Part shown: piece after piece, positions 1 to 5,443 of the stretch | Position numbering within the stretch: the first letter of the stretch is position 1 | How the letters are laid out: each line of letters starts with the position of its first letter | Assembly (NCBI GenBank): GCA_026987085.1 | Contig: JALSNH010000222.1 | Location: 1 to 7,771 of the forward strand | Source: Aquificota bacterium | Lineage (GTDB): Bacteria; Aquificota; Aquificia; Aquificales; QOAS01 | Reading direction: 5' to 3' | Length of the DNA stretch: 7,771 bases | Notes under the pieces: generated by a model | Told to the model about the DNA's origin: nothing | What the model saw: only the letters and a program-made list of their open reading frames with translations | Databases searched by the model: none | Made by a program: the position numbers and the translations under genes

Positions 1-416
1 TTGTTGCCCAAAGTTTTTATAAACTCCTTGGCTTCATCGGGATTTTCAAAGGTTCCGTAGCGAGCGGTGGGAACGCCGTATTTGGCCATAAAATTTTTGG
101 CGTAAACTTTGGAGGCTTCGAGCATTGCACCCCTTTGGTCGGGACCAAATATTTTTAAACCCTCTTTGGTAAAGGCGTCTACTATACCCCTTGCGAGGGG
201 GTCTTCGGGACCCACAATTGTAAGGTCGATTTTTTCCTCCTTTGCAAACTTTACGAGGTTTTCTATATCGTTAACATTTATAGGAACATTTTTTCCAACC
301 TTTTTGGTTCCCGCATTACCGGGTGCTATATAAACTTCCTTTACCAGTGGGCTTTGGGCTACCTTCCACGCTATGGCATGCTCCCTGCCGCCTTTTCCGA
401 CAACGAGAACTTTCAT
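1..416 (-). CDS. purD: Phosphoribosylamine--glycine ligase (GAR synthetase), N-terminal part
   Basis: PurD joins glycine to 5-phosphoribosylamine using ATP, giving glycinamide ribonucleotide in cytosolic de novo purine synthesis. The visible 138 codons start MKVLVVGKGGREHAIAWKVA, the family's N-terminal nucleotide-binding-like fold, with GGREHA at residues 9-14. APGNAGT follows near residues 31-37, TIVGPEDPLARGIVDAF near 66-82, and LKIFGPDQ with an LEASK helix near 88-103. These match PurD segments in order. The family is about 420 residues long, so only the first third is here; the gene runs off the left edge and the ATP-grasp catalytic part is not visible. The ATG at 416 gives the canonical N-terminus. 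No Shine-Dalgarno precedes it; the bases before the start read ATCCTTTAGT. The stop of the next gene upstream on this strand is only 35 bp away, so co-transcription with that membrane-protein gene is likely. Identification is very secure. Confidence 0.96.
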   Translation of the reverse strand, partial: MKVLVVGKGGREHAIAWKVAQSPLVKEVYIAPGNAGTKKVGKNVPINVNDIENLVKFAKEEKIDLTIVGPEDPLARGIVDAFTKEGLKIFGPDQRGAMLEASKVYAKNFMAKYGVPTARYGTFENPDEAKEFIKTLGN

Positions 417-451
417 ACTAAAGGATAAAAATTTTAGAAATTAGAAAATTT

Positions 452-1420
452 CTAGCTTTTTGTTAAAAACTTATTTAATTCCATCTGTTTCCAGTCGTGG
501 TAAACCAAAATAGTAAAAATTAAACCTCCCAAAGTTGCGCTTAGATATTGGGATAAGAACCTCCAAAGGATAATAAAGATTCCAATAATATTGGAAGGAA
601 CTACACCTTCAAATATAGCTACTCCCCCCAGTTCTCCCACACCGCTTCCTCCGGGAGAGGGACTTGTAAATATCGCATATATCAACGGTAGTTGAATTAA
701 ATAAATTTCTAATAAATCAAACTTTATATGAAGAGCCTTTAAAAGGGCCGGCGCAAAACTTAAAAATACCAAGTAGAGCCCTATCGAATATAGGCACGCT
801 TTAAGAAATAAGCTTCTCTTTTTTCTCCAAAAGTATAAAATGGTTATACAGTAGCGTTTAATACCCTTCGATATACCTTTTCCCTTTTCAAGTTTTTGGA
901 ACCATTTGAAAATTGGAAACGAAATTAGGGAAAATAGAGCAAAAATACTCCCTAGTAGAAGAAGTTTTTTTAATATCCATTTGTTGGAAAATGTATAAAT
1001 AACGAAAATAGGGAGCGCAACAAAGAAAAAACTGATTCCGGAAACTGTTTTAAAAAGAATAGATCCCCAAATTTTGCGATTTTGTATTTTTAATCTCTTT
1101 AAAAGGTAAAAAATAACCAATTCACCTCCAATGTGGGCCGGTGTTATTGTTGCTCCAAAGGTTGCTATTAAGGAAGTTATATAACCGTAAAGGTATCCAT
1201 AACGGATATTAAACCCCTCCGCAATGGTCTTTAAGCGTAAAGTATCCAAAAGGTGGTAAGTAAATAATAAAAAAACCGCTAAAAGGAGAAATTTAAAATC
1301 CAAATTGTGAAGTGCGGACCAATCGGTTTGTGGTGCAAATTTAATAATAAGATAGATATAGGAAGCTACGACAAAAAGAAAAGTCAATAGACTTCCCCAA
1401 AATAAAAAGGCTAAAGGCAT
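452..1420 (-). CDS. UPF0104 / LPG-synthase-TM family integral membrane protein (flippase-like domain)
   Basis: This is a 322-residue polytopic membrane protein with about seven or eight hydrophobic segments (roughly 5-27, 43-57, 77-95, 120-143, 152-172, 205-227, 236-252, 275-305). Two motifs identify the family. The first is TITPAHIGGE at residues 91-100, matching the TPs.iGGE loop. The second is SPSPGGSGVGELGG at 253-266, matching the P(T/S)PGG.G..E loop. The family contains the membrane half of lysylphosphatidylglycerol synthase (MprF) and archaeal AglD-like proteins. The soluble aminoacyl-transferase domain of MprF is absent, so lipid lysinylation is not predicted; a role in lipid or glycan handling is only a guess. 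A charged loop near 176-203, rich in Lys and Arg, probably faces the cytoplasm. The ATG at 1420 is the first in the frame and the hydrophobic helix starts at once, which fits. AGGA lies 13 bases upstream, rather far for a ribosome site. It precedes purD by 35 bp. Confidence 0.85.
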   Translation of the reverse strand: MPLAFLFWGSLLTFLFVVASYIYLIIKFAPQTDWSALHNLDFKFLLLAVFLLFTYHLLDTLRLKTIAEGFNIRYGYLYGYITSLIATFGATITPAHIGGELVIFYLLKRLKIQNRKIWGSILFKTVSGISFFFVALPIFVIYTFSNKWILKKLLLLGSIFALFSLISFPIFKWFQKLEKGKGISKGIKRYCITILYFWRKKRSLFLKACLYSIGLYLVFLSFAPALLKALHIKFDLLEIYLIQLPLIYAIFTSPSPGGSGVGELGGVAIFEGVVPSNIIGIFIILWRFLSQYLSATLGGLIFTILVYHDWKQMELNKFLTKS

Positions 1421-1433
1421 AGATATAGGTTAT

Positions 1434-1494
1434 TCCTACTGTTTTTTATTTTTCAACTATTTAAACACTATTTTTTGTCAACTATCCTACTGTT
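1434..1494. repeat. Nested short direct repeats upstream of the membrane-protein gene
   Basis: The 10-mer TCCTACTGTT occurs at 1434-1443 and again at 1485-1494, 51 bp apart. The 8-mer TCAACTAT occurs at 1453-1460 and 1478-1485, 25 bp apart, and each copy is preceded by a T-run. The second copies of the two words touch at one base (1485). Read on the minus strand, AACAGTAGGA and ATAGTTGA each occur twice before the start codon at 1420, and a perfect TTGACA (1476-1481) sits inside one copy. I could not pair that TTGACA with a good -10 at 16-18 bp. The arrangement could be a regulatory site for the 452-1420 gene, but this is inference. Confidence 0.4.
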
Positions 1495-1504
1495 CGTGGT
1501 AGGA
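1485..1504. other. Short hairpin (6-bp stem)
   Basis: TCCTAC (1485-1490) is the reverse complement of GTAGGA (1499-1504), with an 8-base loop. Plus-strand RNA would continue CTTTTT, giving a terminator-like shape, but no plus-strand gene lies upstream to be terminated. On the minus strand the stem gains one G-U pair and would lie in the 5' leader of the 452-1420 gene. Role unknown. Confidence 0.35.
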
Positions 1505-1541
1505 CTTTTTAAGTAGCGATTACCCCAAAAAGTTATCTACA

Positions 1542-1567
1542 ATAGGAGACCAACAACAGTTTCCTAT
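1542..1567. other. Nine-bp hairpin just after the stop of the helical protein gene
   Basis: ATAGGAGAC (1542-1550) can pair with GTTTCCTAT (1559-1567) across the loop CAACAACA. In plus-strand RNA all nine pairs form, one of them G-U. In minus-strand RNA there is one A-C mismatch. It begins five bases beyond the stop codon of the minus-strand gene at 1572, where a terminator or mRNA 3'-end structure would sit. No T-run follows directly; TTTTT comes about 14 bases further on the minus strand. I therefore call it a structure and not a proven terminator. Confidence 0.4.
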
Positions 1568-1571
1568 GAAT

Positions 1572-2072
1572 TCATAAAACTTTTTTCTTTAAATTCGTAG
1601 ATTGATAAATTATTGCATCCAAAGTTTTGGCTATGTCTTGAAGTATATAAGCTAGCTCGGTGTAGTCAATATCTTTTATTTGCTTATCGTTTTGATTTTC
1701 TATTGCCGAATGGAGAGTAGTTATTACCTGATTTAATTTTTCCAACACAGGTTCTTCAAAAACTGTTAGGTGGTCCAAAAAAATAGGTAATTGATTTTCC
1801 ACTTTTTCTAGTAGAGTCTGAGTTATAAATAAGGCTTCGAAAACTCCAAAGTTAATATCCCTTAAAAAAGATATTTCTTCATTTTGATTATTCAAGCTGG
1901 AAAGAATATCGGAGCTGATTTGCAATAGGATTAAGCCCCTCTTCAAAAGTTTTTCCAATTCTTTCGTAGGGAGATTAGAAGGTAAACTAAACACCAACTG
2001 CCTTAACGCGTTTACTTCCTCTTCCAAGCGCATTAAAGCCATGCCAAGGGCAAACTCCTGATAACCATCCAT
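1572..2072 (-). CDS. Hypothetical all-helical cytosolic protein
   Basis: I do not recognise this 166-residue protein. It has no signal peptide, no membrane segment, no cysteine and no metal-binding motif. It is acidic to neutral and rich in Leu, Glu, Gln and Asn, and heptad-like hydrophobic spacing suggests a bundle of four to six amphipathic helices: about 3-28, 35-62, 65-90, 92-123 and 138-162. It ends in a basic tail, KKKVL. Codon use resembles its neighbours, so it does not look recently acquired. The ATG at 2072 has only a weak purine-rich AAAAAAGATA before it. A second candidate start is Met11, with AGGAG twelve bases upstream, which would remove ten residues. The gene is read toward the 452-1420 membrane-protein gene across a 151-bp spacer, so the two may or may not share a transcript. 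It is probably a real gene, because it fills its interval without an equally long competing frame. Confidence 0.6.
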   Translation of the reverse strand: MDGYQEFALGMALMRLEEEVNALRQLVFSLPSNLPTKELEKLLKRGLILLQISSDILSSLNNQNEEISFLRDINFGVFEALFITQTLLEKVENQLPIFLDHLTVFEEPVLEKLNQVITTLHSAIENQNDKQIKDIDYTELAYILQDIAKTLDAIIYQSTNLKKKVL

Positions 2073-2083
2073 TTATCTTTTTT

Positions 2084-2112
2084 AATTTAAAACTTCTGTT
2101 CTAAATGGTAAA
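2084..2112 (-). promoter_or_regulatory. Possible sigma-70-type promoter for the helical protein gene
   Basis: On the minus strand TTTACC (2107-2112) is followed after exactly 17 bases by TAAATT (2084-2089). Each hexamer matches four of six consensus bases. Transcription would start near 2077, leaving only a few bases before the ATG at 2072. Hexamers of this quality arise by chance in AT-rich DNA, so the call is tentative. Confidence 0.3.
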
Positions 2113-2206
2113 AAAAATCGGAATAACAGTAATGGCTAAATGAGGATTTTTAAGGGGTCTACTTTCTTTAGTTCGGTATGTAGTTTCTTTCTTAAAATTT
2201 TTGCCT

Positions 2207-3049
2207 ATGTACGATATCCACTTTTTTGAAAGGGACCCTTACGCTCCAATAAGACATTGCTACACCGTTCATAAAGTTCTTTACCATACCAAAAGTCCCT
2301 ATCAGGAAATTTTAGTCTTTGAAAATCCCTTTTTTGGAAAGGTTTTAGTGTTAGATGGAGTTGTCCAGTTAACGGAAAAAGATGAATTCATCTATCACGA
2401 GATGTTAGCCCACGTTCCACTCATGGCCCATCCAAATCCTAAAAAGGTTTTAATAATTGGAGGAGGAGACGGTGGAACTTTAAGGGAAGTTTTAAAACAC
2501 TCTTCCGTTGAAGAAGCCGTTTTAGTTGATATAGATAAGGAAGTAATAGAGACCTCTAAAAGATTTTTCCCAAATTTATCAAAAGCCTTCGATGACCCGC
2601 GGGCAATAGTTGTAAATGAAGATGGCTTTAAATACCTGCAAGATTACGAAAATGAATTTGATGTAATAATAGTAGATAGCACCGACCCGGTAGGTTATGC
2701 CTATGCTCTAACGACGGAAGAATTTTTCAAAATGGTTTTCAGAGCTTTAAAGGAGGACGGTATCTATGTAGGACAAAGCGAATCCATTCATTACCACCTC
2801 GATATAGTAAGAAAATTCCAAAACAACCTTAAAGCGGTATTCCCTATAGTGGACCTTTACACGGCCGTTATACCGACCTACGCCGGTTATTGGTGGACCT
2901 TTTCCATTGCAAGTAAAAAATACAACGTTAGAGAACCTAAAAGAGAAAAGAACTTTGAAACAAGATATTACTCCGAAGGTGTTCACAAAAGTTCCTTCCT
3001 ATCGGAGGAACTTTACAAAAAACTTATAGTAAAAGGGGAATGGCTTTAA
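2207..3049 (+). CDS. speE: Spermidine synthase (polyamine aminopropyltransferase)
   Basis: SpeE transfers the aminopropyl group of decarboxylated S-adenosylmethionine to putrescine or a related diamine, yielding spermidine or analogues in the cytosol. The 280-residue length fits the family. Visible features, numbered from the ATG at 2207, are the N-terminal beta domain with FGKVLVLDG near 43-51, TEKDEFIYHEML near 56-67, and the nucleotide-binding GGGDGGTLREVLKH at 85-98. The ribose-contacting acidic strand is VLVDID near 106-111. The catalytic DSTDP lies at 157-161 and the substrate-side IPTYAGYWWTFSIASK at 222-237. After DSTDPVG the family often has PA; here it is YAYAL. The diamine acceptor cannot be fixed from sequence, and in thermophiles agmatine is a known alternative. 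A TTG at 2201 would add two residues; I prefer the ATG. No Shine-Dalgarno is visible; the bases before ATG are TTTTTGCCT. fabZ follows after 27 bp, so they are probably co-transcribed. Confidence 0.94.
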   Translation: MYDIHFFERDPYAPIRHCYTVHKVLYHTKSPYQEILVFENPFFGKVLVLDGVVQLTEKDEFIYHEMLAHVPLMAHPNPKKVLIIGGGDGGTLREVLKHSSVEEAVLVDIDKEVIETSKRFFPNLSKAFDDPRAIVVNEDGFKYLQDYENEFDVIIVDSTDPVGYAYALTTEEFFKMVFRALKEDGIYVGQSESIHYHLDIVRKFQNNLKAVFPIVDLYTAVIPTYAGYWWTFSIASKKYNVREPKREKNFETRYYSEGVHKSSFLSEELYKKLIVKGEWL

Positions 3050-3076
3050 AAACTTTTAAAGTAAACTTAATCCCTA

Positions 3077-3544
3077 ATGTCCAAAAATTATTTAATGGAT
3101 ATTAACAAGATCCTTCAGTACCTTCCCCACCGTTATCCCTTTCTTCTTGTCGACAGAATCCTTGAAATGGAAGTTCCCAAGCGGATAGTCGGCATTAAAA
3201 ATGTAACTGTTAACGAACCCCAATTTACCGGACACTTTCCCGAGTTTCCCATATTCCCTGGAGTCCTCATACTAGAAGCAATGGCACAAGTCGGAGGAAT
3301 ACTGCTAATAGAGAGTCTCCAATTAGAAATAGGTAAATACGCTATCCTCTATGCGGGTGTGGACGAAGCGCGCTTTAAAAGACCGGTTATGCCCGGCGAC
3401 ACAATGGTTATCGAAATGGAAAGTCTTGTAATGAAAAAGAGACTATCCAAAATGAAAGGGGTTGTTAAAGTTGACGGCAAAATTGCCGCCGAAGCGGTAA
3501 TTATGGCCTCAATAGTTGAAACAGAGAAGCTAAAAAACGGTTAA
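3077..3544 (+). CDS. fabZ: 3-hydroxyacyl-[acyl-carrier-protein] dehydratase FabZ
   Basis: FabZ dehydrates (3R)-hydroxyacyl-ACP to trans-2-enoyl-ACP in type II fatty-acid elongation in the cytosol, acting as an oligomer of hot-dog folds. The 155 residues show the family signature LPHRYPFLLVDR at 16-27, then FTGHFPEFPIFPGVLILEAM at 50-69. The catalytic His is H53 and the acidic partner E67. Their spacing of 14 equals that of known FabZ enzymes. Later, YAGVDEARFKRPVMPGD lies near 92-108. All catalytic parts are intact. It lies 27 bp after speE, probably in the same transcript, and is not inside the lpxD-fabZ-lpxA cluster common in proteobacteria. The start at 3077 is preceded by TTAATCCCTA, with no Shine-Dalgarno. 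Met7 is a less likely alternative start. The stop codon overlaps that of convergent rlmN by four bases (3541-3544, TTAA). Confidence 0.96.
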   Translation: MSKNYLMDINKILQYLPHRYPFLLVDRILEMEVPKRIVGIKNVTVNEPQFTGHFPEFPIFPGVLILEAMAQVGGILLIESLQLEIGKYAILYAGVDEARFKRPVMPGDTMVIEMESLVMKKRLSKMKGVVKVDGKIAAEAVIMASIVETEKLKNG

Positions 3545-4626
3545 TTGGTTGAAAGTTTTAATCTTTTTTCTATCAAAGGTATTTCCCTTTTAGCTCTAAG
3601 TTGCCCGCAGGCTCCGAAGACCTTTTGTCCTTTACTCCACCTAATTGTCGCAATAATTGCGCTATCGAGCAAAATCTTTTGGAATCTGTAAATTCTTTCC
3701 TCTGGCGGTCTTTCGTAGGGAAGTATCGGCGAAGGGTTAAATGGAATTAAATTAACCTTAAACCTTTTCCGGTAGGGTTTTACAAGCTTAGCGAGTTCCC
3801 TTGCGTGTTCCTCCAAATCGTTTATATCCTTTATGAGGACATATTCGAGGGTTATCTTTCTCCCTTCGGGCAGCGGATAATTTACTAAGAACTCCCAAAG
3901 GTCCTCAAACGGATTGCTCTCCGTAATGGGCATTATCTCCTTTCTAATCTCTCCGTTGGGGGCGTTTAAAGAGATTGCCAAGTTTACATGTTTGAGTATG
4001 GGATCGGAGGCCATTTTGCGGAGTTGATACAAAATTCCGCTCGAGGAGATTGTGAGCCTCCTTTTGGAAATATCAATCCCTTTTTGGTCTATAAAAATTT
4101 CAACCGCCTTTTTGAGGTTGGGAAAGTTGGCCAAAGGTTCTCCCATACCCATAAAGACGATGTTTCTTACTTTGTGCCACGGCTTGGGAAGTTCTTTTAT
4201 ATCCTTTTGCACCCAAAGGAGTTGGTCCACAATCTCCGCGGTTGTGAGGTTTCTTATAAGCCCATCTTTGGCGGTAGCACAAAATTTACACCCCACATTG
4301 CACCCTATCTGGGTAGATACGCAGAGGGTCCAATGGTCCTTTTCCTTTATGAGGACCGTTTCGACAAGATGGCCATCTTCAGTTTTAAAAAGGTATTTAA
4401 CACTATCGGGGGCCTCTAACTTTTCGACCTTTTCCAAGGTATGGAATTTTGCATTTTCTTTTAACCACCTTCGGAGGTCCTTGGAGAGATTTGTAAACTT
4501 TTCGGGGTCGTCTTCCCACTTTTTATATATCCAATGGTAGATTTGGTCGGCCCGATACCTTTCAAGGTTGTTTTTTGTTGCCCAATCCCTTAATTCATTA
4601 AGGGTCTTTCCTATTAAAAGTTCCAT
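3541..4626 (-). CDS. rlmN: Dual-specificity RNA methyltransferase RlmN (23S rRNA A2503 C2-methyltransferase)
   Basis: RlmN is a radical-SAM enzyme that methylates C2 of A2503 in 23S rRNA; in several bacteria it also methylates A37 of some tRNAs. The 361-residue length fits. The N-terminal RNA-binding helical part includes YRADQIYHWIYKK near 24-36. The radical-SAM cluster motif is CNVGCKFC, with C109, C113 and C116. The two further family cysteines are present: C102 in TLCVSTQ and C340 in FGACGQL, the latter corresponding to the residue that carries the methyl group. GMGEPL lies at 160-165 and RRLTISSSG at 189-197, both SAM-site segments. LIPFNP near 293-298 and RWSKGQ near 329-334 are also typical. 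Nothing is broken. The ATG at 4626 has no Shine-Dalgarno; it is preceded by TCTCCTTTA, whose complement reads like one. The 66-bp gap upstream holds a terminator-like hairpin after the small ORF at 4693, so rlmN may need its own promoter, which I could not identify. Confidence 0.97.
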   Translation of the reverse strand: MELLIGKTLNELRDWATKNNLERYRADQIYHWIYKKWEDDPEKFTNLSKDLRRWLKENAKFHTLEKVEKLEAPDSVKYLFKTEDGHLVETVLIKEKDHWTLCVSTQIGCNVGCKFCATAKDGLIRNLTTAEIVDQLLWVQKDIKELPKPWHKVRNIVFMGMGEPLANFPNLKKAVEIFIDQKGIDISKRRLTISSSGILYQLRKMASDPILKHVNLAISLNAPNGEIRKEIMPITESNPFEDLWEFLVNYPLPEGRKITLEYVLIKDINDLEEHARELAKLVKPYRKRFKVNLIPFNPSPILPYERPPEERIYRFQKILLDSAIIATIRWSKGQKVFGACGQLRAKREIPLIEKRLKLSTN

Positions 4627-4662
4627 TAAAGGAGAAATTTAGATTCTCAACAAAATTAGGTG

Positions 4663-4690
4663 AAAAAAACAATAGTTCTGTTAAGTATTG
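4663..4690 (-). terminator. Weak intrinsic-terminator-like hairpin after the 35-codon ORF
   Basis: On the minus strand CAATACTT (4683-4690) can pair with AACTATTG (4670-4677) across the loop AACAG. This gives five pairs, a C-C mismatch and two more pairs, and is followed at once by seven Ts (4663-4669). The element begins two bases after the stop codon of the small ORF at 4693. The stem is AT-rich and may be weak at high temperature, so efficient termination is uncertain. The placement and T-run favour it. Confidence 0.45.
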
Positions 4691-4692
4691 AA

Positions 4693-4800
4693 TTACTTTT
4701 TTACATGGGTAGGTTCGGCCGTTCCCAACTTCCATAGGGCTACAGTTAATCCGCCTATCAAAATACCCATTACAACCGTAACGATGACTGCTCCAACCAT
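4693..4800 (-). CDS. Putative 35-residue single-pass membrane microprotein
   Basis: A 35-codon ORF (ATG at 4798-4800, TAA at 4693-4695) encodes MVGAVIVTVVMGILIGGLTV followed by ALWKLGTAEPTHVKK. Residues 2-22 form one uninterrupted hydrophobic helix with small-residue spacing (G12, G16, G17). A short polar tail follows, rich in Lys and with a His. This is the layout of small accessory subunits of respiratory or transport complexes, but I do not recognise the family and assign no function. Support for a real gene comes from its context. A near-perfect promoter ends eight bases before the ATG, a hairpin with a T-run follows the stop, and the ORF sits in a gap otherwise free of genes. Only a short GGGA is found near the start, and the predicted transcript begins about two bases before the ATG, so translation may be leaderless. 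Met11 is an alternative start but would cut the helix in half. A small RNA is the other possibility. Confidence 0.55.
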   Translation of the reverse strand: MVGAVIVTVVMGILIGGLTVALWKLGTAEPTHVKK

Positions 4801-4808
4801 ATTTCCCA

Positions 4809-4837
4809 ATTATAAATGGTTAAATTTGTAAGGTCAA
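4809..4837 (-). promoter_or_regulatory. Strong sigma-70-type promoter reading toward the microprotein and rlmN
   Basis: On the minus strand TTGACC (4832-4837, five of six consensus bases) is separated by exactly 17 bp from a perfect TATAAT (4809-4814). The expected transcription start is near 4802, two bases before the ATG at 4800. This is the best promoter match I found in the window. It should drive the 35-codon ORF and, if the hairpin at 4663-4690 is leaky, also rlmN. It lies in the divergent region shared with the plus-strand skp gene. Confidence 0.7.
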
Positions 4838-4887
4838 CAATTTTTGCAAATTTTCCCAAAGAATTTGAGTAAGCTATCCTTCCCTAT

Positions 4888-4905
4888 AAAGGAGGTTTTA
4901 AAGGA
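4888..4905 (+). promoter_or_regulatory. Strong Shine-Dalgarno of the skp/ompH gene
   Basis: AAAGGAGG (4888-4895) ends ten bases before the ATG at 4906, and a second purine patch, AAGGA (4901-4905), directly abuts it. No other gene in the window has such a match to the 16S rRNA 3' end. It fixes the skp start and suggests high expression. I found no convincing plus-strand -35/-10 pair upstream. Confidence 0.75.
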
Positions 4906-5442
4906 ATGAAGAAGTTATTAGCAGGGTTAGCCATTATAGGAGCGTCTGCGCATACACTGAATGCTGCCGATTTAGTTTGTGTAAATGGAGACAAATTAAT
5001 CCAAGAATCGAATTACGCAAAGGAGTTAAAAAATCAGTTGCAACAAAAGGCTAAAGAGTTGCAGCAGCAAATTGCAAGTAAAATTAAAGCAATTCAAAAT
5101 AAACTTTCTCAACTTCAAAAAGAATTGCAGAGCGGGGTTTTAACAAAGGAAGCTAAAAAGGCAAAGGAGGAGGAATTTATCAAGCTTCAGCAACAGCTTC
5201 AAATGTATCAGCTCCAGTATCAACAACAGTTAAGGGCTTACTTCCAAAGCGAATTTAAAAAGTTGAACGACCTAGTTCAGGCCGCCTTAAAGGCTTTGGC
5301 AAAGACGGAAGGTTTTAAAGCCGCAGCCAATTGTAAAGATTTACTTTATTACGACCCGTCGATAGATATTACAACTCAAGTCGTGAAGTTGGTTGATCAA
5401 TTGGCTAAACAGGCTCAAATGAAAGAAAACAGTCAAAGGTAA
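4906..5442 (+). CDS. skp: OmpH/Skp family periplasmic chaperone
   Basis: Skp is a trimeric periplasmic chaperone that holds unfolded outer-membrane proteins between long coiled-coil tentacles on their way to the BAM complex. The 178-residue product starts with a signal peptide (KK, a hydrophobic core at about 4-13, and cleavage probably after LNA at residue 20). The mature part opens with a short strand, ADLVCVNGDKLIQES, matching the family's VN...v..eS start. A long Gln/Lys/Glu-rich coiled coil follows, roughly 32-120, with many Q-Q and Q-Q-Q runs. The C-terminal return is EGFKAAANCKDLLYYDPSID and then ITTQVVKLVDQL, matching the Skp YxDPslDiT...l ending. Length is slightly above E. coli Skp. 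Two cysteines, C25 and C143, sit in the two body segments and could form a disulfide; this is unusual for the family as I know it. It is alone on its strand and ends one base from the stop of the convergent gene at 5444. Confidence 0.86.
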   Translation: MKKLLAGLAIIGASAHTLNAADLVCVNGDKLIQESNYAKELKNQLQQKAKELQQQIASKIKAIQNKLSQLQKELQSGVLTKEAKKAKEEEFIKLQQQLQMYQLQYQQQLRAYFQSEFKKLNDLVQAALKALAKTEGFKAAANCKDLLYYDPSIDITTQVVKLVDQLAKQAQMKENSQR

Positions 5443-5443
5443 G

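Noticed and set aside
109..333. A 74-codon plus-strand frame opposite purD
   Set aside because: Antisense shadow of conserved PurD residues, with no ribosome site and no family resemblance.
429..451. Inverted repeat AAATTTT/AAAATTT between the membrane-protein gene and purD as a terminator
   Set aside because: The stem contains only A-T pairs with a 9-base loop and would be too weak, especially in a thermophile.
1434..1567. Possible degenerate CRISPR array in the repeat-rich spacer
   Set aside because: The repeats are only 8-10 bases, the two repeat words have different spacing (25 and 51 bp), each occurs only twice, and no cas genes are nearby.
3988..4540. Two long plus-strand open frames (143 and 162 codons) opposite rlmN
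   Set aside because: They lie wholly antisense to an intact, strongly conserved RlmN, resemble no family, and have low-complexity Ser/Phe-rich products typical of the shadow of a Lys/Glu-rich gene.
4627..4640. AAAGGAG on the plus strand right behind the rlmN start, as a ribosome site for a plus-strand gene
   Set aside because: No start codon with an open frame follows at a suitable distance; the stretch is treated instead as the complement of the CCT start-context pattern.
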